Source: Morchella semilibera (lineage: Eukaryota > Ascomycota > Pezizomycetes > Pezizales > Morchellaceae). From it: DNA of 64,000 nt. Below are positions 11,901 to 22,953 of this stretch, piece by piece. Both the position numbers and the translations under genes were made by a program. The stretch spans positions 1,651,802-1,715,801 of the forward strand of contig CM018603.1 in assembly GCA_009192285.1 (NCBI GenBank), given 5' to 3'. Within the stretch, counting starts at the first letter, position 1. The number at the start of each line of letters is the position of its first letter. The notes below the pieces were generated by a model. It saw only the letters and a list, made by a program, of their open reading frames with translations, had not been told where the DNA came from and made no database searches.

Positions 11901-14900
11901 AAAGTTATATATTAGAAGGGGGGTCAAAAATTCACAAACATCTTTGTATGTGCTAATACTTCCATCACCGGTGGGAAGTGCACCTGGTTCAAACAACTCT
12001 GTATCGGCAGAGACATTTCCAGTCAATGTGCGCTTCTCACCGGTAAAACTTGAAATTAGATCTTTAACGAGTTCATCTTTCGTCGATTTACCACCGCGCT
12101 CATAAACCATTGTCAAACCTCTGGCAGCTGTTTCCTGAACCAGGTCTAGAATGGTCAAATTAGAATCATAAGTTATCACTCGATGCTAGGGTTAGGGGAA
12201 ATCAATACCATCTCTGTCCACAAGAAACCCCCTAAACGCTCTCTGCATCTCACCAAGCTTGGATTGCACCTCTGCAGATTCGCCTAGAAATTCCAGTAGG
12301 CTGAGCATCCAGACGCAAGTTGCCTGTAACTCATCAGCGAACCATATTTTTCCCAAGACAGCCATGAGCTCACCTTTCTCAAGGCTGGCTTGGTCTCCTT
12401 GACGAAGCCTAGAACCCTTGCAACAACACCTTTCAACCTATTCGCGTCCTTATTTTCATTCACCATCAAATCCCCATCGATATCAACCTTCGCCTTTACT
12501 CCCTTGCTCTCCCATCCACCGGCTACACATGCTATAGCCTCGCCGGTGGCAAAGTTTACCTCAATCTGTCGATTCTCGTGCAAGCTAAATAGCTTGTTCA
12601 GTATCTTTTCTACCCTATTACCATTCTTCCCACCATCGATAAGATTTTCAGTCACTCCCTCATCGTAAAATACCATAGCAAGGTATCCTAACGCAAGGAT
12701 CGCCTTCTCTTTCCCTTTCTTCCCTAAGCCCCATAATCGCTCTAGAATCTTTTCGGATTTCGATTCCTCAATCTTATCTCCACTCAAAACTCCAAAGACA
12801 CAGATTTCCGAAAATGCGGTGATTGCAGCATCGAGCACCATCTGGTCTCTAGCCTCCAGTAGCGTAGCAACAACCACATCGGCACAACGAGTGATGATCT
12901 GGTAGTCTAGAATATCTCTCCTACCTCGTAATGTTAGTCGTGCAGTAAGATACCCCAGTGCGAGAATGCCACCATGGACGCGGTTAAGCTCCTGTCCACC
13001 GGCCTTCTCCCAGGTTTCTGCACTATTCATCATTTCAGAGAGCAACTGCTTTGATACCGACTGGTCAACCGCAGGGTGGCTTCCGAGAAGTCCCAAGGCG
13101 CGTGCGGCTGTTGCACGACCTTCGGACTTCGTTCCAGTGAGGATACACCCCCTCAATTCTCCAACTTTGCTAGAACATTCTTCCAGCATGGAATCTGGAA
13201 CAACGCCTACAAGCTCTACCCAAACATCTCTGGCACCCTCAACACCGACGCCCTCGTATATCATCCCTTCCCATGCAACGCGCATGAGTCGCTCGAGTAT
13301 TCCCGGTTTCTCCTTAGGCAAGTTGCGGAAGTACACTCGTAGTTTCTCACGGACCCTTTCGTCCCTATCTACGGCAGTATCAAGTTTGCGCTCCCAGTCT
13401 TCATCGACAAGTACTTCTTCGCCATCGAGCGCCTCCATGAACGCTAATCTACGAGCAAATGCCAGGGCAGTGGAAAAGACTTCGACTGGCATGGATTTCG
13501 CCACTAGGCGATCATCTGGGCCCCAAGTTGTGGCATTATGCTGAGTGTTGAAAAAGTACTCAAGGATAGTAGAGAAAGATGGAAATGCAAACTTGTCCTT
13601 TTTCCTGGGTGCCTCCTGGTTATCGACATCCATTGCGTCTGATGTTTGGGGTCTGTATGCGGGGTGCTTCTCCTCCGGGTTAAGAAGACGATAATAGTAT
13701 GGGTGAAGACCTATACAAATATCTTGGTTCAGTATCGAAAATAATGCAATTTATCAAAGTCACATACCTTTCTTAGCCTCTTCAACTACCTCTCCTCTTT
13801 CTCCCTTTCTCCCAATTGCCAACAGATTTGCCCATCTCCCCACAACATTCCCAAATTCCAAAGCCCTATTAGCGTATCTAATTGCTGAAAATCTCGTGCT
13901 ACGGCCTTTGGTTGCGGTCATCTGGTCCACAATAAGCTCTTCCAGACCATATTCAGTATCTTTATCCATATTTGCCCTTGCAATAACTGGTAGAAGCGTC
14001 GATAATGCCCCTTCGACTGACACGCCTACACTGCCAACAGGTTCGTCTCTCAACCGGCCAAAAAGAAATTTCAAAATCTTCCATTCTGGCTCGATCACAA
14101 TTCCGGGGGAACGTTTAGCGAGGAGCCCGAGCGACTCATAAGCGTATCCCCTTATTTCATCCGTGCCTCCATTGCTATTACCACTATCCTCAGCACTAGT
14201 ACTCAAAATCCAATACCGTACCTTCTCAACCACCTCACCCGCAACAGCAACCATCACTTCTTCTCCGCCCATCCTAGAGGCCCAGTTGACGAAACTAAAG
14301 GCAGCCTGCCGCAGTCTGAGGTAATCGGTTTCTAGTGCGCTTTCAACAATGCGTATAATCTCCTGCCTCCATTTGAATCCTACTGCAGTTGAGCTCTTTG
14401 CCAAAAGAGTCACTACGCGCGCTTGAAGAACAACTTTAACTGCAGGCATGCCAGTCGTTGGTGACCCAAAATAAAGTGTGTAAAGTTTTTCCACAATAGC
14501 TTCGTCATCTAGAGAAATGGCCGGGAGTGACCTTTTGAAAATGTCTTCAGCAGGCCCAGAAACAGCCGAATTACTATCAGAAGCACCGATAAGAGTAGGA
14601 AAAAATCGTTCTCCATCTATAAATGCACCGGATGCCAAAAACTTCAACACCGACTTTTTTATATCCGCGAGAACTGAGAACGGGGCGAATGTTTCCTTCT
14701 TGTTGCCCAGTGTGAGAAACTCAAAATCATCTGTGGATAGACCCGGACAAGACAATTTTTTTGTGTCTGAATGCTGGGCTTGAGCTGTCGAGAAGACGGA
14801 CAAATTAAGCAACATTAGCTTTGAAAACCAGTTCGCCACCCACGCCGCGTCTTCGGGGTTTTCTTCGAACCCAAGCGTCACTCTCAAGGCGGTGTCCTCA

Positions 14901-15425
14901 TTACTTCCTCTAGGCGGTGGCTCAAAAAACGGCAGTATCTTTAGCAGGATATTGAATAAGGCACGTTGGTGGACATTGTTATTATGTTTCGAAATGTCTT
15001 TCAACAACGGAGGTAATAATGCCAGCCGTTCAGATACTTGGAGACGCTCTATTCCTGTCTGAATATACATCAAATCAAAGTTCCGAATCAGAGGATACTT
15101 CCCGCCAATTTCTGGGTCCTTGAATTGCCCCAATAGCGCAGCGACGGGAAGGAGGAGAGTAGGCGATTTAATACGAGCATTCACATGCTGACAGATTGAA
15201 ATGACCTAGTTCCTTATGTTAGACGGTGTTTTGTAGAAGCTCAATAGCAAAAGAATCGCAGACTTTATTCCTAACGGTGACATGTGGGCTAGCCAGCTTC
15301 AAAAGTAGCGGGGAAAGGTAAATGTTGAGAAGACGTTGGAGCTTATCATCACTTTCAGCGAGTGCAATCTTAAGCTCTACGTTATTACATAAATGAAGCT
15401 CTTTTGCTTCATCAGGCTCCGACAT
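8964..15425 (-). CDS. ecm29: Proteasome adaptor/scaffold protein Ecm29
   Basis: HEAT-repeat protein that binds the 26S proteasome and joins its 19S regulatory and 20S core particles. My model has 12 exons: 15425-15264, 15205-13768, 13710-12374, 12323-12209, 12145-11940, 11868-11232, 11099-10792, 10536-10259, 10207-9787, 9736-9545, 9480-9417 and 9361-8964. It gives about 1851 residues, close to the yeast length, with all phases consistent. Family blocks visible include VELKIALAESDDKLQRLL at the N-terminus, RIKSPTLLLPVAALLGQFK, DLVQETAARGLTMVYERG, the spliced YKDIMSLASEVGDPSLVYKF followed by RAAFGRFGLGSIL, and REAKRNNPSYRSSALKSLG. The first intron has an unusual donor (GTCTGC). The small exon at 9480-9417 is the least certain. 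It is divergent from Rse1, with 2.3 kb between them. Confidence 0.95.
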
Positions 15426-15668
15426 TGGTGGTTATAAGGCAAGAGTTTGTGTATATAGCTGGATTGGGGGGGGGTATATCTTGTTAAAGATTCGAGGTTG
15501 AAGTCGGAGGTCTATGACGCGGGGATCCGGATATCGTTTAGTGGAATGACCTAAATAAATGCATGAACTCAGAGCGGCGCATGATTTGTCATAAATTATA
15601 GCTTAGTCATCGCTGCTAGCAATACTATGGCAAGGGCCGGCCGCGGAGATAACGTAGCTACATGAACT

Positions 15669-15958
15669 ACGGGTGTAGGGGTAACGTTTTAGACCGGGTA
15701 CCGAAGAGTGCTGCTAAAGCTATCTCCACCACCTCTTGACATATTTGGTACCGGATTTTTAACGGATGAATTCCACCTCAAAAGACAATCATTTTAGTAG
15801 TATTAATTATCCTATTATGGTGATTGTGAGGTCTTCTTTTTAGTGCCGTTGCCATGCGACACACTTCTGCACAGCACTGGGTCTAAAACGTTAAGCTACA
15901 TGTAGTCTGTAGACACCTACTGCTGCTGCACAGTCTACAGACTTACCCCTACACCCGT
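15669..15958 (-). mobile_element. MITE copy B, with a nested insertion in its right end
   Basis: This is an inverted copy of the element at 2105-2359. The core, 15683-15892, has perfect 13-bp ends, AACGTTTTAGACC and GGTCTAAAACGTT. The inverted repeat goes further outward: ACGGGTGTAGGGGT at 15669-15682 is matched exactly by its reverse complement at 15945-15958. The two right-hand parts are separated by 52 bp (15893-15944) that contain a hairpin. Without that piece the terminal inverted repeat would be 27 bp and continuous. No open reading frame is present. Confidence 0.75.
15904..15943. repeat. Hairpin inside the right terminal repeat of MITE B
   Basis: An 11-bp perfect inverted repeat, AGTCTGTAGAC and GTCTACAGACT, separated by 18 nt. 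The 52-bp block holding it is flanked by TTA on both sides, consistent with a small insertion that duplicated a TTA or TA target. Confidence 0.6.
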
Positions 15959-17721
15959 ACGTACAATAGTGCCAGAAAGTAAATATGAGTGTGCAGATAC
16001 TCTCCATCAAGTATATGTACTTACTTAGGCATGGTAGAGAGGTTCGGTACAATTTTGTTGTATTGTGATAAAGTACATGTATTTGGGCGTTGTCTAGTCA
16101 AAATGTGCATCACTTTCCAACACCCTGGGTACATCAACTTATAATTACATGTACTTAGCTGTGGAAAGAGTAATTACAACTATAAAGATACCAAAACTTC
16201 TCTACCAGTGACATACTTATTAGTATGGGCTAATGTATTCAGAAAGTGATTTATTTCACTGTATCCAGCTCGTACAATACAAATCTCCAATAACAGAATT
16301 CTAGAACGGGGAGCAGTACGTCAAATCATGGGGAGCCCCGCAAATGGAAAATACGTGTAGTAATTGGTACCAGTCTCACACGCGTAAGGTAAGGCGTATA
16401 TCCATATATTCGTTGTGTAAATTACCGTTTGATACAGTGTCTTCTCCGTTGGACTGACTATATGTACAAGTAACTTCTCGGCCTCAAGTACATACATGTA
16501 CTACATGTACATACTCACATGTATACTTACATGTAGTTGTTAACACCCCGCTCAATACTTTAACTACTACCAGGGCTTCAAATTCCCATTTGTGAATTTA
16601 AAAAAAAATTAAAAAAAAACATATACGCTTATAATCATCTTTGATCATATTTTTTAGTGGTATGTACATGTAGTTAACTTTTGAGGGTTGTTAGTGAGAA
16701 TTAAAGCCCTCTGGTATAATTTGTAATACATGCCCATTAAGATTTTTCTTATTTCCTTAAGTACATGTATGTAAGAGTTTGCATACACTCGCCGGTTGTT
16801 GTGGCATTGTAGACATTTATCCCTCCCGACATGGCATTGTACCACTTTACCGTTACATCAATTTCTGGTCCGGGGTAGGAATGTTGGTTTTTTTTAATTA
16901 TAAAGACGATGAAATAAGTCTTCACATAGTTCTATTGGGTCCGCCCAGCACCACACAGCTAAATCCCCTCTATCAGCTTGACTTCTTTATGTAAACACGA
17001 ATTACAGCCCTTAGGAAATATCAAGTAAAATTGGGAATATAAATGGCCCCGCCCGTGGGCCGTGGGGCTTTTAGGTATTTACTTTTGAGTGAATAGGGCA
17101 AGCAAGCCAAACCACAACCACCATTCGTCTTTTTTAAGTATTAAATGCCATTTCATAAGCTAAGGCAATCCGGATCCGGTTCGACACACACCACAATTTG
17201 CCCCTCCGGAGATCTCAAAATTGTTGGTTCTTGGGGGCTGTCCACGTGCACCTGATAATTGAGATATTCAAGCTGTAAAAGCTAAAGGAGGGAAGGTCAG
17301 GGGCCTGTTTTATCGAGAGGCACTGTAATTTTGAGAGGTTCTGACATTGCCAGATGGAAGAATATCGTTTCATATAACGGTGAACCATTCCACCGAAAGA
17401 GAGAATTTATATTTGTATAGCTACATGTACTTGCCGCGAGAATAAGTTTCTGCCACCTTCTGTGTTGCAACAGCGTCTTCTCGCGCAAACCTGGTGGAAA
17501 CTTCCTAAGATTCGAGTGCGTGCTAGTGATTCGCTCACCGAATCATCCGGGTAACTTCACCCACCCAACTATTTGCGTAGCAACGACAGCTTCTGTCGTC
17601 CTCTCACAATCCACTCGGTCATCAACATCCTCCCTAAAGAACTCAATTCGACTTCCCCAAACCATCCTAATACCCCAGATAATCTACCCGAGTTTCCCCG
17701 TGGCCTAGTCTTCCCTCCACC

Positions 17722-20700
17722 ATGTCGGGGAATTCGAACATGTTCCTATACTCGCTGACGGTTCTGCAGCCGTCTTCGATCACCCAGGCAATATTGGGCG
17801 CCTTCAGCGGGAAGAAGCAGCAGGAGATCATTGTAGCTCAGGGCTCGCGGCTGTCCTTGTTACGGCCTGATCCGACGCAGGGGAAAGTCCACTCAGTCCT
17901 CACACATGATTTATTTGGAATCATCCGATGTTTGGCAGCATTTAGGTTGGCAGGAAGCTCAAAAGGTATGTTTCTTTGCGGCCGTATTTTGTTCTTTTTT
18001 TTTGCCTCTACAGCTTAGTGATTTTTGAAAGCGGCATAAGGTCAGCGCGTCTCGATGAGGAAGATGGAAAGGGAGAAGGTGTAATGGGCACGTCTGCTTT
18101 GGATAGGTTCGCTAATACAGTGGCTTCTTAGACTACATTATTGTCGGTTCGGATTCTGGCCGCATCACTATCCTCGAATACCAACCTGCTGCCAATAAAT
18201 TCCACCGTCTGCATCTCGAAACTTTCGGTAAATCCGGTGTTCGTCGCGTTATCCCCGGCCAATTCCTCGCTTGCGACCCGAAAGGCCGTGCATGTTTGAT
18301 CTCATCTGTGGAGAAGAACAAGCTCGTCTACGTACTTAATCGAAATGCGCAAGCAGAGTTGACGATTTCAAGCCCGCTAGAAGCGCATAAGCCACATTGT
18401 CTCGTGTTCGCACTAGTAGCTTTAGATGTCGGGTATGAGAATCCGGTATTTGCAGCTCTGGAAGTTGATTATGGGGAGAGCGACCAAGACGCAACAGGGG
18501 TGGCGTATGATCAAATCGAAAAGATGCTTGTTTATTATGAACTAGATTTAGGTCTCAACCACGTTGTCCGGAAATGGTCAGATCCTGTGGATAGGAGCGC
18601 AAATATCCTGTTCCAGGTCCCAGGAGGTACAGATGGGCCGTCGGGGGTGCTGGTTTGCGCGGAGGATAACATTTACTATCGACATATGGGAAGGTTGTCC
18701 CACAGGGTCCCAATACCAAGGCGGCTCGGAGCATGCGAGGATCCAAATAGAAAGCGGTCTATTGTTTCAGGAGTCATGCACAAGATGCGGGGGGCATTCT
18801 TCTTTTTACTACAGACAGAGGATGGAGACCTGTTGAAGGTTACCTTGGACTACGAGGACGATGCGGGCGTTTCAAGGATTAAGGTTAAGTATTTTGATAC
18901 TGTGCCACTCGCGACGAGTTTGCTCATCCTCAAGAGTGGGTTCTTATTTGTAGCATCGGAGGGTGGGAATCAGTGAGTCAAATTCAGTCCTAGCATACAC
19001 GCCTAAATTCTAACAACCCAACCAGCCACTTCTACCAATTCGAGAAGCTCGGAGATGACGACGAGGAAGCCGAGTTTTCAAGCGAGAATTTCTCGCCTGA
19101 TGCTTTGGACGAGTACACGCCGATATATTTCCATCCTCGTGCACCCGAGAACTTATCACTCGTAGAGGCTATCGACAGCATGAACCCAGTTATTGACTCT
19201 AAAATTGCCAATTTAACTGACGAGGATGCACCACAAATATACACGGTTTGCGGAACTGGACCGCGTTCAACATTCCGTATCCTTAAACACGGGCTCGAAA
19301 CCACAGAGATTGTATCTTCTGAGTTGCCGGGTGTTCCGAGCGCTGTATGGACCACTAAGTTGACCAACGGCGATGAGTTTGATGCATACATCGTGCTTTC
19401 CTTTACGAACGGCACTCTGGTTCTCAGCATTGGCGAGACGGTAGAGGAAGTCACAGACACGGGTTTCCTGTCTTCAGCACCTACATTAGCAGTTCAACAA
19501 CTTGGTGATGATGCCTTGCTCCAGGTTCACCCGAAGGGTATTAGACATATCAGGGCTGACCGAAGAGTCAATGAGTGGCCTGCGCCACAACATAGATCAA
19601 TTGTCGCCGCTTCTACAAATGCTAGACAGGTTGCCGTTGCCTTGTCAAGTGGGGAGATTGTGTACTTTGAAATGGACTCTGACGGCCAGCTTGCAGAGTA
19701 CGAAGAGAAGAAAGAGATGACTGGCACTGTGACTTGTCTCTCTCTTGGCGAGGTCCCAGAAGGCCGTGTTCGAAGCTCCTTTTTAGCTGTAGGATGCGAC
19801 GACTCGACAGTAAGGATTCTCTCTCTAGATCCCGATACAACACTCGAATCAAAATCCGTACAAGCTTTGACATCTGCGCCATCATCTCTATGCATCATGG
19901 CAATGCCGGATAGTGCTGCGGAAACATCAAAGAGCTCCACTCTGTACTTGCATATCGGTTTGTATAGCGGAGTATACCTTCGAACAGTTTTAGATACCGT
20001 GACTGGGGAGCTGACAGACACTCGAACACGATTTTTGGGACCCCGGCCGGTGAAGATATTTAAGGTGGTCGCGCAAGCACAGCCTGCCGTGTTGGCCCTG
20101 AGTAGCCGGCCGTGGTTGGGATACAATGATGGACGAGGGCAGTTCATGCTTACACCGCTGACATACCCGATGTTGGAATGGGGCTGGACTTTTAGTAGTG
20201 AACAATGTCCGGAGGGGATGGTTGGTATTCAGGGGCAGAATCTCAGGATTTTCACCATTGAGAAACTCACGGATAATCTCCAACAAGAAAGCATACCACT
20301 CCCTTACACCCCAAGAAAAATGCTCAAGCATCCCGACCAGCCATTATTTTATGTTATTTGTTCGGATGCCAATACGCTATCTGTTGCAACCAAGCAAAAG
20401 CTGCTTTCAGGCGCTCAGAATGGTGAAGCCACCGAGCTCCCACCAGCCGAGTTTGGGAACCCAAAGGGCGAGGGCCATTGGGCATCATGCGTCACCATCG
20501 TTGATCCGCTTGGAAAAGAAGTTCTCCAAACAATTGAGCTCGAAGAGAACGAAGCTGCCTTTTCTATTGCGGCCGTATCCTTTGCCAGTCAGGAAGACGA
20601 AATTTTCCTTGTAGTCGGGACCGGCAAAGACACCAAGCTCTCCCCCAGATCATCAACAAACGGCTATATCCACATCTACCGCTTCATCGACAACGGCCGC

Positions 20701-21620
20701 GAACTCGAATTCATCCACAAGACCAAAGTCGACGAACCCCCCCTTGCCCTCCTCGGCTTTCAAGGCCGTCTCCTCGCTGGTATCGGCCGCGACCTCAAGA
20801 TCTTCGACCTCGGAATGAAGCAACTCCTCCGCAAAGCGCAAGGCCAAGTAGCGCCAAACCTCATCACGGGCCTTCAAACCCAAGGCTCCCGCATCATCGT
20901 CTCCGACATCCAAGAAAGCGTAATCTACGTCGTCTATAAATACCAAGACAACCGGCTAATCCCGTTCGCGGATGACATGGTTGCGCGCTGGACCAGCACC
21001 ACCACCATGATCGACTACGAGACTGTCTGCGGCGGCGACAAGTTTGGCAACCTCTGGATTGTGCGCTGCCCACAGAAGGCTTCCGACGAGAGCGACGAGG
21101 ACCCCGCTGGCGGCCACCTCATCCACGAGCGCTCGTACCTCCAGGGCGCGCCGAACCGCCTTGCCCTCGTCTGCCACTTCTACACTCAAGACATCCCGAC
21201 GTCCGTGCAGAAGGCGCAGCTGGTTGCTGGTGGAAAGGATACACTCGTGTGGACTGGGCTGCAGGGGACCATTGGGCTGATGGTGCCGTTTGTGAGTAGG
21301 GAGGATGTGGACTTTTTCCAGACGCTGGAGCAGCACATGAGGACGGAGGATGCGCCGCTGGCGGGCAGGGACCATCTCATCTACCGTAGCTACTATGTGC
21401 CCGTGAAGGGCGTGGTTGATGGTGATCTGTGTGAGAGGTATACGCTGTTGAGTAGGGACAAGAAGGCGGTGATTGCGCAGGAGCTGGACAGGAGCATAAG
21501 GGAGGTTGAGCGGAAGATTGCAGTAAGTTTACCCCCACCCCCTTGCTTCAACACTATCTTAGGCATCAAATCGATTACTAATGAGGTGATTAGGACATGA
21601 GGAGCCGGGTTGCATACTAG
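17722..21620 (+). CDS. rse1: Splicing factor SF3b subunit 3 (Rse1/SF3B3/SAP130)
   Basis: WD40-like triple beta-propeller scaffold of the SF3b part of the U2 snRNP, acting in branch-site recognition in the nucleus. Four exons, 17722-17965, 18132-18972, 19026-21522 and 21594-21620, encode about 1202 residues, the usual family length. The N-terminus [20 protein letters not shown], the segment [17 protein letters not shown], the fungal [12 protein letters not shown], and the C-terminus ending DMRSRVAY are diagnostic for Rse1 rather than Ddb1 or Cft1. All phases agree. The last exon codes only eight residues plus the stop and would be easily missed; without it translation runs on into intron sequence for about 25 residues. 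Confidence 0.96.
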
Positions 21621-22140
21621 ACTAGAATACTAGACTAGAAAATATCAACAATGTTGATTGAACGGGGGGGGTTCTACTTACTGGTCTGTTTGACTGGGTG
21701 GGGGTGGGTGTATTTCCCGAGCAAAGGCAAAAGGAAAAAAAAACTGTACTCTAATCTTTGCAATTTTTTTTTATTATTATCATGTTTTCCTGCTGTCATC
21801 TCTTTGTTATTTTCCTCTTCCTTTTTTTTTTTTTTTTTTTTAACTGAATTCGAACTTACGTGATCCACGAGTAGAGTATGTAAATTTGAACGGGATGGAG
21901 GTGATGTTGAGAGATAAGTACATGTTGGTACTTGCACAACAACCACTTCCCTTCCCCCCCTTGCCGCCGATCCCTAGCCCTAACGCACCACACCAACCCT
22001 AACCCTGGCACCACGTTCTGGAACCATCCAGAAACAAACATACACGGAGCCCCGAGTTTCAGATGCAATTTTGGCGATCATGCCGCATCACTCGACTAGA
22101 AGATTCTGAAGTTCCCACCACACCCCCCGAGTGATATCTG

Positions 22141-22153
22141 GAGCATTCGAGAA
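22141..22153 (+). promoter_or_regulatory. Heat-shock element
   Basis: GAGcaTTCgaGAA is three alternating 5-bp nGAAn-type units with one mismatch. A further GAAgaTTC pair lies at 22099-22106. Both are upstream of a TATA box and a small heat-shock gene, as expected for Hsf1 control. Confidence 0.65.
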
Positions 22154-22197
22154 GTGTCACTTGGGGTGGTTATATTGGTGACGGCGTGTGTCTACTC

Positions 22198-22204
22198 TAT
22201 ATAA
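22198..22204 (+). promoter_or_regulatory. TATA box of the small heat-shock gene
   Basis: TATATAA about 250 bp before the ATG and 45 bp after the heat-shock element. A pyrimidine-rich stretch that could hold the start site follows near 22232-22255. Confidence 0.6.
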
Positions 22205-22455
22205 TAAGGGTGGCTCTCGCGCGAGGGCAGTCCTTTGTTTTTCCTTTTCTCTTCAGACCTAGTGAATATCAAAGATAAATAAAACACTCTACGCTCCTCC
22301 GATACAGACTCGCTATTCTTAAACTCGCAGTCTCACCTCAAAAGACCAGACCAACCGCAATCACTACTCTCGAACCAGAAAGCCATACTCGATAGCTCCC
22401 TACATTTACACAAACAAAAAAAAACACTTTTAAAACCCTCAAACAAAAACCCAAA

Positions 22456-22953
22456 ATGCCTTTCTCACGCCACCACTACGCTCCCCGACACACCTCCGCC
22501 TCCCCCACCGACGTCTTCCGCCTCCTCGAGCACCTCACGTCCCCAGCCGCCGCCCCCAGCACCGCCACCAGCCGGCGGGGGGGCGCCTTCACGCCCAACT
22601 TTGACGTCCACGAGACGGAAAGCGCCTTTGTGCTCGAGGGCGAGCTGCCGGGGCTGCAGGATAAGAGCGACGTGAGCATCGAGTTCACGGACGACAACAC
22701 GCTACTGGTGCGGGGGTGCATCCGGCGGCGGTCCCCCCTCGAGAAGCAGGTGGTGAAGAAGGGTGCAGAGCAGGAGGAAGAGGAGGTCAAGTATTGGGTG
22801 GCGGAGCGGTCGGTGGGGGAGTTCCAGAGGAGCTTTTCGTTCCCGGGCGCGGTGGACGTCGGCGCCGTGAAGGCGGCGTTGGAGGATGGGATATTGGGGA
22901 TTGTGGTGCCGAAGAGGGAGGTGGTTAGGGGGCGGAGGATCGAGATCTTGTAG
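22456..22953 (+). CDS. Small heat-shock protein, Hsp20/alpha-crystallin family
   Basis: ATP-independent holdase chaperone of 165 residues in one exon. The alpha-crystallin domain spans roughly residues 48-155. It opens with FTPNFDVHETESAFVLEGEL and GLQDKSDVSIEF, continues to the strand VGEFQRSFSFPG, and ends with the typical ALEDGILGIVVPK. The tail ends in RRIEIL, which contains the I-x-I motif that docks on neighbouring subunits. A Glu-rich insert (about residues 104-111) lengthens the loop in mid-domain, common in fungal Hsp30-like proteins. The promoter carries heat-shock elements and a TATA box, and the gene is intronless, fitting heat-inducible expression. Confidence 0.95.
   Translation: MPFSRHHYAPRHTSASPTDVFRLLEHLTSPAAAPSTATSRRGGAFTPNFDVHETESAFVLEGELPGLQDKSDVSIEFTDDNTLLVRGCIRRRSPLEKQVVKKGAEQEEEEVKYWVAERSVGEFQRSFSFPGAVDVGAVKAALEDGILGIVVPKREVVRGRRIEIL

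Larger units (their letters stand above)
15426..17721. other. Intergenic between divergent ecm29 and rse1
   Basis: AT-rich shared upstream region of two divergent genes. It contains MITE copy B (15669-15958) and is dense in the palindrome TACATGTA, for example near 15897, 16073, 16146, 16495, 16502, 16530, 16666, 16762 and 17423. No protein-like frame was found. Confidence 0.6.
21621..22455. other. Intergenic; 3' flank of rse1 and promoter of hsp20
   Basis: The left part is the rse1 3' flank, with a T tract at 21822-21841. The right part is the promoter and untranslated leader of the small heat-shock gene, with a heat-shock element and a TATA box listed separately. The leader just before the ATG is A/C-rich, as in many highly expressed fungal genes. 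Confidence 0.7.

Noticed and set aside
21962-22012. Telomere-like CCCTAAC repeats near the hsp20 promoter
   Set aside because: Only isolated, interrupted CCCTAA units are present, with no tandem array, so they are not evidence of a telomere or interstitial telomeric tract.
22104-22114. TTCtGAAgTTC as a second heat-shock element
   Set aside because: The units are spaced by one base instead of two, so only the overlapping GAAgaTTC pair fits the consensus.
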